From Oppiella nova (lineage: Eukaryota > Arthropoda > Arachnida > Sarcoptiformes > Oppiidae): 29,126 nt of DNA. Positions 1 to 10,100 of this stretch are shown here, piece by piece. The stretch spans positions 1 to 29,126 of the forward strand of contig CAJPVJ010000286.1 of the NCBI GenBank assembly GCA_905397405.1. The letters run 5' to 3'. The notes beneath the pieces are model-generated. The model was not told the origin of the DNA. It saw only the letters and a program-made list of their open reading frames with translations, and made no database searches. Each line of letters starts with the position of its first letter. Within the stretch, counting starts at the first letter, position 1. The position numbers and the translations under genes were made by a program.

Positions 1-147
1 CCGGTGACCGTCGACTCTGCGACCAAACAGTGGAAGATTGTGGACAGCGTTCCGCTCGACGACATCGCCAAACAGCGCCTCAAAGTGACCGGCGATGAGT
101 TGGTTGAGGAGAGGACTGAGGCTTTGGCCGCAACCAGTAATGCGTGA
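1..147 (+). CDS. 3' end of an unidentified protein-coding gene (last 48 codons)
   Basis: Frame 1 is open from the first base to a TGA at 145-147 and encodes 48 residues, starting PVTVDSATKQWKIVDSVPLD and ending EALAATSNA. Codons are rich in C or G at third positions, unlike the A+T-rich DNA that follows at once, and this contrast is the main reason to call it coding. The tail is hydrophilic and charged, with no membrane segment or cysteine pattern. I do not recognise the family. The rest of the gene, including any domain that would name it, lies to the left of the window. An AATAAA 64 bases after the stop fits a gene end here. The left edge could be mid-exon or just after a splice site. Confidence 0.6.
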   Translation, partial: PVTVDSATKQWKIVDSVPLDDIAKQRLKVTGDELVEERTEALAATSNA

Positions 148-3023
148 ATTGTTTGCGACAATCAATTGAGTCTTTATTAGAGAACTTTAGGGAACCATAT
201 ATTTTTGGGCAATAAATTTAAATGATAATTATTTTTATGATTTGTTTTACAGACGGTTTCATAAAATACCGTAAATATATATATATACGCAAAATAATTG
301 TGTGTTTGATCTGTTATAACGATCGGTTAAGTATTTTTTCGTTTATACCGTATATTAAGATTATGTGGATTTTATTTTCTTGAATTTATTGTAAAATTAA
401 TCTCAATGTTAGCCACAATATTAGCCTAATTAATTAAATGCTTTTAGGATTTAATTAATGAATTAATAAATTGATCTTAAAATTATGAATGATGTTTCAT
501 TTAAATAAAATTTTCCAAAAACAATATTTTAACAAAGCGAGACACGTGGTTACAGCCGGGTATTTGATAAACTGAAATTTGTGACTACCGTAATTTTGAC
601 CAAAGCTGTGGGAAAGTTGGTCTTTATGTACATATTGACTTAACATTCTTAGTTTTCTAATGGACTAAGCACACCATTTTATGTCTCAACATGTATAACA
701 TTATGCCATAACTTATCGAATAAGTTATAACTTATGGGAATCAATGTCAAAGTCATAACCGATAAGTTTTATCAGTTTCAGACAAATTTAATTAAAAGCT
801 AATAATAGAAAGGAAACTATTTGTAGACATTGTTTGCGATAAGCTTTTTGTTTATTTAAAGGGAAAACTCATCGCAAATACATTGGAATTATATGAGAAA
901 ATTCTTATACATTTGTAATGAATCAAAATCCGGGAATGTCTTCATCTCATAAATCAATGTCTCAAAATTGTAAAAGTTTTTCATAGTGTATAATAAAAAA
1001 TGTGAAAGTTTGAAATAAAATTCAGGTACTAAAAATATGATGCTATTGATATGAAAAATCCTTGAGATATAAATATTTTAATTAATTAGGAATTGATTGA
1101 AAACATACACTAATTGGTAGAACAGGAAAATAAGTTCATAAATCAAAAACTCATTGAATGAGTCGTTTTGGTTTCACACAATTGAGGAAAATATTTGATA
1201 TAAATTTTTTATTTTTTTTTAAAATAAATAATCATTATTATTGTTTAGAAACATTAACTGTTTTATTGTATACAAAATGTTATCAAATATTCCCAAAAAA
1301 TCAATTAAATGAGTGAAGGAAATTCACTAAATTGTTTAAAACTTTTTATGTCAATAAACTTTATAGCAATTTAATGATAAATATTACAACAGCAACAAAA
1401 AGTTTTATGATTTGTGTATATATTTAATGAGAAAAGTGTTACAATTTTTTTATTGCATATTCCTATTCACTAACTTTAGGCTAAATTTTCCTCTAAAAAT
1501 ATTTTAATTGTATATAAAATTAAAATGTCTTTCAACGTTAATGTAATTTAAGTGTATTGCTAAAAATCTCAAATAAAGTTTTCAAAGTGAAGTGAAAATT
1601 CTTCAAAATAATTGGTAATCATTAAGAAAAATAGTTGTTAATTGATATTTACATTCATGAAATGCAAACTTGATTTTTAACGTCAACTTCAATAACTTTA
1701 ATAAGAAAAAGTTTTTACTCTACAGTAGTGTATAATTATAATAAACTTCATACTTATCAATGATTATATCCTCGACAGAAAATTCCTGTTCTAATAATTT
1801 ATAAGTAATTTTATTATAAGTTTTACATACTTTTCATGTGTTGTTCATTGAATTTAAATACAAAACACACTTTTACGACATTATAACATTATTCTCATTG
1901 AAAAGGCTGTGTATTATTTAAAGGGACTGGCGTTTCTGGGTGTCTATGCTATGCCATACTCTAACAACTCGTATAAACCGCTAAATAATAGAGAGAATAA
2001 CGTTAAGTGAATGGGAAAAGTGAAACTCAAAACACCAAAACACAAATCATTTGTTTGTATTTAATATTAGTTGTGAAAACTATTGAATCGATTGTTATGT
2101 TGTTTATTGAGTGACTGAAACACACTATTAATACATTTGGTGTTTGGCTTATAATTATGTGTATATTCATTCAGTCATTAAAGTGAGCGGAATATAATTA
2201 GCATGTTAATTATATTCAACAAATGTATTTCCAATATAATTACTTATAATGACAAATATTTTGTGAAATCATGTGTTAAAAGTCCTGTTTATAATTATTT
2301 ATCACTAATCTTATCATTAAATTTTTGAATGAGTGATCAAAAGTGAATTTCTATTTCCAAATTAAATGTAATTTGTAATCAAAACCAGCTTTGAATTCAA
2401 TGAATACTACATTTGATTCATCAGGTTTTTACACACAAAGTGAGAATTTATGCATTATTTTTAATTATAAATAAAGTTTAATATATATTAATTAAATTCA
2501 TAAACAATATTTACACATAAATGTGATTTTAAATAACCAATCAATTAATATACTAATAGTACTATTGTACCGACAATACTGTGAATAATGTATGGCTTAT
2601 GCACTACTACTTGAGTCCAATTCAACATAATTGACACAAATTTATATGTATTTCCAGTGTATTATAAATTGTGAAAAACTTTTGACACAAATAGCATAAG
2701 AAGACAAAAATATATATAATATTATTTTTATCGAAATATTATTATTATTAATATTTGATTAAAACATCAAATAGTACTCAAACGTACTGATCAGTTGAAA
2801 AAGTGCTGATAAATAATACACTCCTTTTAATCTCGAAACAAGTTTTGGACTTAAAATACATACTGTTTTTAAAACATACTTTTACTTTACATAAGATATA
2901 TTCATTTATATAATTAAAGTGTTTGAATGCACTATAAGAGCATCGATTAGCAAAATATGTTCAAAAATTAAAATTAATTTTTAATTTTGTGACCAAAAAA
3001 ATTTTTCCAAAGAAAGAGCAAAA
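148..3023. other. A+T-rich spacer between the left-edge gene and the acyl-CoA synthetase gene
   Basis: About 2.9 kb without a convincing reading frame on either strand. It is strongly A+T-rich with many homopolymer and AT runs. A slightly more mixed stretch near 1915-2040 contains a TATTTAAAG box-like string at 1916-1924 and could be promoter or 5' untranslated sequence for the downstream gene, but nothing fixes a transcription start. I see no RNA gene, transposon ends or long repeat here. Confidence 0.5.
211..216 (+). terminator. Candidate poly(A) signal of the left-edge gene
   Basis: A canonical AATAAA lies 64 bases beyond the TGA of the left-edge reading frame. In such A+T-rich DNA the hexamer is common by chance, so only its position supports the call. 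Confidence 0.35.
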
Positions 3024-5692
3024 ATGTCAAAACTTTTAGTCAATCTATTTATGTTGAAAACCCGTCTCATTGTCAACACATATACGGTGACAACACTTCC
3101 GATGTATTATGTGATCCAAAAGCCGTGGAGGACATTGGCGGAGGCCAGGAGGTTGAGGACCAGAAAGTATGAGACAATCAATGGTGAGCTGGTGTGGACT
3201 CGGAGTGAGCCCTCACCCGATCACGTCTTCCTTCAGTACAACTCTTATGCGGAAGTGTTGAAGAATTTGAAGAATAATTACGAATCCAATCGTATTATGT
3301 TAGGCAAGAGGGATGTCCTACGAGAGACCGTCGAAAAAGATATTAATGGTATTTATTGTCAAAACTATAAACTTAATTTAAAATGTTAGCAAGTTCCATT
3401 TTGTCAAATCTTAGGAAATGATATCAAAATCGACGGAAAAGTTTTACGAAAATTCGTGTTAAGCGACAGTTATAAGTGGTTAACACTGTCTGATATGATC
3501 GAAAGAGTGGATAATATCGCCAAAGGATTAGTCAAATTTGGTGTCAAGAAAGGGGATAAAGTGATCATTTGGGCGGACACTCGACTCGAGTGGACATTGT
3601 GTGCCTTAGCGCTCATGAAAGTGAACGCAACTTTGGCCACACTTTTCTCCACATTAGGTAATAATTGTGATCCAAATCTAATCGATGGATCGGATTAGTT
3701 TAAAATCACATTATATTCTAATATAAATTACTTGTATTTTAAACCAAAAGGAACTTCTGGTCTAATATATGGCATAAACCAAACCGAAGCCAAAACCATA
3801 GTAACGACATTTGATTTATTGCCAAAATTGAAGAGTTTTCTGCACGAAGTGCCGAATCTTAAGTCAGTTGTCTATATAAAGAATATGAGCGATCAAACGA
3901 TTGATAGTTTTGATGATAATATTTCTATCAAATCATTTGAAGAGTTGGAGGAATTGGGTGCAAAAGATAAGAGTTTTCTCGATTATGATTTACCTCAAGA
4001 TACTAATAAAACGGCAGTTATTATGTATACCTCCGGAACAACTGGTAATCCAAAAGCGGTCTGTATATCACACAAGTCATTGATGGGAAGTCTTAGAGTA
4101 CTTCTGAGCAATACTACAAATGATATGTCAGAGCAAGTGGATAATCACACGTATATGTCTTACCTTCCGTTGGCCCATATATTGGGATTTACTTTTGAAA
4201 TGTTTTTACTTTTTGGTTAGTTTTTATATTACCGTAATAGACATTTAATAGTAACTAGGAAAAGAAATTAGAAATACAATTTATTGCTTTTAAAGGTGGT
4301 GTTAAAATTGGCTACAGTTCCCCATTTACATTAACGGACTCATCGCCAGGTCTGGCAAAAGGACAGTCAGGAGATGCAAAACTCCTTCAGCCGACAACTA
4401 TGACAGCAGTTCCACTGGTTTTGGACCGAATTTTGAAGGAGATCTATGAAAAACTGAACGCAAGGACTTCGATATCTGCACCACTTTTTACATATTTGAT
4501 GGAATATAAGATTCGGTGGAAGAATAGGGGTTATGACACACCCATTATCAACAAATTGATGTGTCAAAAGATTGCCGAAGCCGTTGGTGGCAAACTAGAG
4601 TACATTATGGTGGGCGGCGCCGCCCTTAACCCCAGGACACAGGCTATACTCAAAGCGGCACTTAATTGCAAACAAATAACTCAGGGTTTGATTTTTGACT
4701 GCAATTTTACTTTTATTTATTTGTTTAATACGGTATATAAATATGTTTTAGGTTATGGCGCGACTGAGACATGTGGTGGTGTGGTGGCAATGCACCGGGA
4801 TGATCTGACATATAATACAATTGGCATACCTCTGTCAGGAGTTAATGCAAAGTTAGTCGACTGGTCAGAGGGTGGGTATTTAACAAACGATAAACCATAC
4901 CCTCGGGGGGAGTTAGTAATCGGCAGCGATCTGGTGGGAGTCGGCTATTATAAGGCACCGGAATTAACCACCGAATCATTTATTACGGATAAGGAGGGTC
5001 TTCGGTGGTTCTACACGGGAGACATCGCTGAGGTGTTGCCCGACGGATCCGTTCGCATAATCGACAGAAAGAAAGACTTAACTAAACTATCGAATGGGGA
5101 GTACATCTCATTGGGAAAAGTGAGTTCTCTATAGAAATTGTGTTCACTATAATACAGTAATATTCACATGACTTGATAATATTTATACATTGTTTATTGA
5201 ACCTGTTACAAAGGTTTCCAATTTTATCTCAAATATGCAATATTATCAGTCATTATCTATTTTTTGAATGAATGAATGAATAATTATTATGTTTTGTTGA
5301 ACCCATAGATCGAAGCGGCCCTCAAATCAAGCAAATTAGTGGAGAATATCTGTGTTGTGCCCAATAGTGAAGCCAATTGTGTGATCGCTTTAGTCACTCC
5401 TAACAATAAATCACTATTAAGTTTAGGCAAAGAATTAGGAAAACCTGACAGTTATGAAAGGGAACAGTTATGCAGCGATTCCTCTGTTTGTGATAAAGTG
5501 TTGGAAAGTATCCGAGAAAGCGCTCAATTGAATGGTTTGAAACGAGTGGAAACACCCGTCAAAATAAAGTTATGTCCCGAGGAATGGACGGCCGATAATA
5601 ATTTAATCACCGCTGCGTTTAAGCTTAAGAGGAATAATGTTATATCTTATTATAAAAGTGATATACAAAACATTTTTGATTCAATCAATTAG
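3024..5692 (+). CDS. Acsl4: Long-chain acyl-CoA synthetase, ACSL3/4 class (six exons, complete)
   Basis: Joins fatty acid to CoA through an acyl-adenylate (ATP to AMP and PPi), feeding glycerolipid synthesis and beta-oxidation; ACSL3/4 proteins sit on the ER, lipid droplets or peroxisomes. Exons: 3024-3348, 3415-3657, 3751-4215, 4296-4685, 4752-5119, 5309-5692. All introns are GT-AG with matching phases (1,1,1,1,0), giving 724 residues, close to human ACSL4 (711). The first 35 residues include a hydrophobic anchor. Visible motifs: AMP-binding P-loop YTSGTTGNPKA (about 282-292), LPLAHILGFTFE, GYGATETCGG (about 475-484), the adenylate-contacting YTGD (562-565), DRKKD (579-583) and GEYISLGK ending at Lys597. 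The EGGYLTNDKPYPRGELVIG stretch is typical of ACSL3/4 and not of ACSL1/5/6. The ATG at 3024 is chosen because it precedes the membrane anchor. ACSL3 versus ACSL4 cannot be separated here. No key motif is missing. Confidence 0.93.
4686..4751 (+). other. 66-bp stop-free, frame-preserving intron in the acyl-CoA synthetase gene
   Basis: This intron separates ...ITQ from GYGATETCGG. It has a GT donor and a TTTTAG acceptor. Its length is a multiple of three and it has no in-frame stop, so exons 4 and 5 also read as one frame. Retention would insert 22 hydrophobic and aromatic residues just before the conserved GYGATE motif. Homologous proteins lack this insert, so removal is the expected outcome. 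Confidence 0.8.
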
Positions 5693-6233
5693 TTTTTAGA
5701 GGCAATATAACAAATTAGTTAAAATGCATAGATTTTTATACATTATTTGTAAAGAGAATTAAGAATATTTATTTACAGATTATTATTTTTATACTTTATA
5801 TGAAATTAGGCCAAAATCTCAGAGTTATTATATAAATATTTTGCTGTACTGTACTTGGTGCGATTTAGCACTTTATACCTGATACTGAAGTATATTTTTG
5901 ATATTTTTATATGGACTCATATTGAACACAATAATTACCATGTTTCATAGGTATTAATATATGTCTTAGAATTTCAGTAAACGCTTTTACAAACCACAAA
6001 AGGGACTAAAATACTAATTATGACTTATAGTTATATAAAAACACTTTATAACGACCCTTCAAGTCATGACATAGTAAAAACATTATATTTTTAACTCAAT
6101 TCATAGTTTATATATTGATACTTTCATAATATGTATATTATACTATAATTTCCTTTTACAGAAACAGAATATTTGTATTTCCGATCAAAACATTAAAATT
6201 TTATGATAAAATATTGCGGAAATTACCATTTGT

Positions 6234-6239
6234 AATAAA
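6234..6239 (+). terminator. Candidate poly(A) signal downstream of the acyl-CoA synthetase gene
   Basis: AATAAA about 540 bases after the stop codon, with a second one at 6257-6262. The DNA before it is featureless and A+T-rich, as a 3' untranslated region could be. No transcript end can be fixed from sequence. Confidence 0.3.
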
Positions 6240-6564
6240 TAAATATAATTTATAAAAATAAAGTATTTTTTAAATGCATGGAATTTATATTTTTGGATTA
6301 TAAAATTATTTATAAATTATAATATAAGTTATACGGTATAATAAGTTGAGATATTTCTAATAAATTTCTAATGACAATAATTAAATACGTAAACCATAAT
6401 ATAACTTAAATCTAAAAGCAATAGATAAATTAGTTATATTAAAAATAATTATATTTATTCATGACTACCGGTAAATAATATAATAAAGAATATCCTAGGT
6501 TACATTATGTATGCCTGCTTTATTGTTTATCTATTCTGCAACCAATGTTAATGTATTGAATAGG

Positions 6565-6615
6565 ATGTTAGGTTAGGTTTGAGAGAGTCTATGCAAACCT
6601 AACCTAACCTAACAT
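6565..6615. repeat. Inverted telomere-like repeat (TTAGG units facing CCTAA units)
   Basis: The left arm at 6565-6581 reads ATGTTAGGTTAGGTTTG and the right arm at 6594-6615 is its reverse complement with one extra CCTAA unit. They are separated by a 12-base spacer. The arms can form a 15-bp perfect hairpin (17 bp with a 5-base bulge). TTAGG is the ancestral arthropod telomere repeat. Here it is interstitial, short and head-to-head, so it is not a chromosome end; it could be a repair scar or a small snap-back repeat. Confidence 0.85.
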
Positions 6616-7105
6616 CTCACAGATCTCACAGCAATGAGTTTGTGAACCAATGACTGAATGCATTGCACACACATTCGTGAGACACCGAGTCATGCATTGA
6701 ATGATTGAATGCATTACATAATGTTATCCCAATTGCAATGTTTGTGTTGAAACACATGTCTATGTAATGTACGGCTAAACGTGTGTTCAGTTCACACCAC
6801 ATGTCGTTTTCACAACACTTAATGTATTGTAATATAGTCTATACTACTGTATTTGCGATTATTTTCATAGTATTTTTATTATGAACTTTTTGAGTAATAA
6901 CAAACATTACAAACGGTATTTATTGTGTAAAAACAATAACTATCAGTGAAATGGCAAACAAGCCTTAAATGACATCACATTTGGGCGTCAATTGAAGTAT
7001 TGTTCATAATCTGATCAATTGGTTAACAATCCGGTGATCACACAAACAATCACACAATCAGACCACCGCCTGTCACTCACTGATCACCAGTCATAGCGAC
7101 CAGAG

Positions 7106-10100
7106 ATGGTGTTTGAGAGTCTTGTGGCGAATCTGTTGAACAAATATTTGTCTCAATTCGTGGACGAGTTGACGGCCAAACAGCTGAATCTGTTTGCATG
7201 GAGTGGTAACATATCCCTCGACAACATCGCCGTCAAAGCCAATGCCTTCGACTCCCTGTCCCTACCATTCCGTGTCATTCACGGCCACATCTCGCGCATC
7301 GAGGCATCCATTCCCTGGAAGTCCTTGTATTCCTCGCCGGTTGTCATCCGACTGTCGGACGTGTATGTGGTGGCCGTTCCCAACTCCGGTCAGTGCTCAC
7401 AGACATGTGTTTGCGTCCATAGATGTGCTCATTGTCTTCATTATCTGTACAGTGAGATCTCCGGTTGATGCTACTGTACTTGCTTCTCGACTAGGTTACC
7501 TTACTGTTTGTTTTTGTTAACCTCTTTTATCTTCTGCGCTTTGTCTCTAGGTTTCTCTGCTCATTAAGTAAACAATAGTGTTTCACAGTTTGTCTGAAGA
7601 TATGTTTGTTGTCCTCTTAGGCGCCGATAAAAAGAAGACAGACGACAGCTTTGCCACGAAATTCGCGGCACAGATCGTGAAGAATCTTCAGGTGTTCATC
7701 ACAAACGTCCACATCTGCTATGAGGACAGTATCTCATGGCCTCAGAACCCCTTCCAAGTGGGACTCACTTTACATAAACTCGTTTTCGAGACACAAAACG
7801 ACGGGAAGTCCGCTAAAGACAGCAATGATAACATTATCTACAAATTGGTTACTCTGGAGGGCCTGTCCTTCTATTGGAACTGCACTATGAATAAGGTGTG
7901 AATAGTTAAGTCATTTGACAAGTAATTAACATTTGTTTCATCTGAAGGCAATGAAGAACAGGTTTTACCTACTGGTTTCATAACTACTTTATGAATTCCT
8001 AGCCTAGCGTTGGGCACTATTGAGAGGACTAAACGTTATGTAGAATATAGGGTATTTGAAGAGCAGCTTACGGCAGTATAACCGTAAGCCCGAAGACGAT
8101 GACTACAATATACCGGTGCTCGACATTGCCATGGATTTGGATGTGTTTGAGTTGCGAATGACTCGATTGCAGTTTGAATCACTGCTACTTCTGTTGGATG
8201 CCATCGATCGCATGAATTTAGGCAAACCCTACCGCAAGTGGAGGCCATACCTTCCCATTAAAGGTATGAAATGAGGAATAATTTAAAGAATATATTAGTT
8301 CTAATGGTATGTAAACTTTTATGACAATATAGGAAATGCAAAGAACTGGTGGCGCTTTGCCTTCAACGCCATTATGGAGACGGATGTGAAGCGACAGTCG
8401 AAGAACTGGCGATGGATTAACATATATGAGCACAGACTCAAAATGAAGAGATATCAAGAACTCTATAAACAAAAACTTTTGTCTAAAAATAGCGATTCAC
8501 TGATTGTGGAGATCGAAAAGCTTGAGAAGGATTTGAATTTGTTTACAATAGTTTTGGCCCGAAGTCAGGCAGAAGTGGAAACCCAACAGATCCTGAAGAA
8601 TAAGAAAGACGACACCAAAAAGAAGGGGTGGTTTTCGGGCTGGTTCTCTAAGGACAAGGATATTGTCGAAGGTTTGGTTGACACGGAATGATTGCATTCC
8701 TTTTTATTCATTAGATTATACTTTCAGACAATATTGTCGATGACTTCAAGAAAGAGATGACAACCAAAGAGAAGCAACGATTGTATGAAGCGATTGGTTA
8801 TGAAGAAGACTTGCCTCAAGAGTTGCCAAAGGATTTCATTGCGCATAAGATTAAGTTTATTATTGAGAAACTGTTCATAACTATAAGCGATGATAACGTG
8901 AAAATAAGTCAATTGTCTCTATTAAACGTTGGCCTAAACCTGACGCATATGCCGTCATCCCAGTGCTTGGCCTTTAGCTCCCACGTCCAGTCTCTCTATA
9001 TCTCAGGTGTCGGTGGAATACCATTACTGGAGGAACAGTCGACAAAAGAAGTGCTGTCTTTGCAGTTTGATATGAACCCATTGGACGGACAATATGACTA
9101 CGGTTTGAATGCTTTTTAATAAGTTTTATTTCATCCGTAATATTATTTATGATTTAATTATTTGTGTGATTGTAGGCGTAATTATGCGAATGTCTGGCTT
9201 TAAACTCATATATGACGCCAATACTATCAATACACTCATCGAAATGTTGTCTCCGCCTAAAGACATAGCTCTGGAAGAGTTGCAATCAATCGCTGCCTTT
9301 AAATTCCAGAGTTGGTCCCAAAGAACTGCAATTGGTTTGGAGTACGCCATCGAAAAACACAAACAAATTAAATTGAATATAGATATCGAGCCCTCATTTG
9401 TGATAATACCTCAATTGGGACACTTGGAGAATGCAGAGAATATTCTACTGATATCTATGGGTTTGTGATTAAAATTATGTTAAAAATTTTACAGATACGG
9501 TAATTATTTTTGAAATTTATGCCCAAAATTCAGGTCACGTTAACCTTTCATCTCAACTCATACCGAGAACTGAAATCCCAAAAGTCCGGGATTTGATTGC
9601 CAGACATTCAGATCAAGATTTAATGGATAAGATGCGGAAAATGGCGTACGAGTCATATAAGTGCCGAATCTCTGAAGTTCAGGTCATTCTGAGTAATGTC
9701 GAGCACTGGCAACAAGACTTGAAGAGAGACAGGTGGTGTTCTGTAGAGAATATAGGGCACCTTAATTTACACTGTTAATCAGCCAGATAACAAGGGTTAC
9801 TAGGGGTAAACGGTTTTGAGTTTCACTTTCCATAAAACTCTAATTATAAGAATATAAACTTGGCATCAATTTCAGGATTCAAAATCTAAATTACAGGAAA
9901 ATTGCCAAACATTGAGTTGAAAATAAGTGACACCCAATTGAAGAATTTAATGAATCTATTGCTGACTCTCCCGTTCGGAAGTCCAGAAGAAGTGGAAGAG
10001 ACCGATGAAACGGATGGCGCGAAGCCATTAAAAGCCGTCCCAAGAAATATAGCGACCATTGAATCGTCGAAAATGATGGCCGACGCTCTGAATTTCGTGA

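Larger units (their letters stand above)
5693..7105. other. 3' flank of the acyl-CoA synthetase gene and upstream region of VPS13
   Basis: No reading frame of note. The first ~800 bases are very A+T-rich. From about 6530 the composition becomes more balanced, with the telomere-like inverted repeat (6565-6615), a direct repeat of ATCTCACAG just after it, and several ATGAATGCATT-like words at 6640-6720. The 7020-7105 stretch, with a TGATCA palindrome and a C-rich run before the ATG, is the likely 5' untranslated leader of VPS13. No TATA box stands out. Confidence 0.45.

Noticed and set aside
1-147. Assignment of the left-edge fragment to a named family
   Set aside because: I considered several families but 48 C-terminal residues showed no decisive motif, so it is left unnamed.
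7194-7520. 108-codon plus-strand frame overlapping VPS13 exon 1
   Set aside because: It is a +1 shadow of exon 1, rich in Ser and Pro, whereas the overlapping frame encodes the chorein domain.
9733-9780. Extension of VPS13 exon 8 through WCSVENIGHLNLHC
   Set aside because: It runs into a stop and does not match the family; the donor at 9733 joins in phase to the HLLYPVELNV exon.
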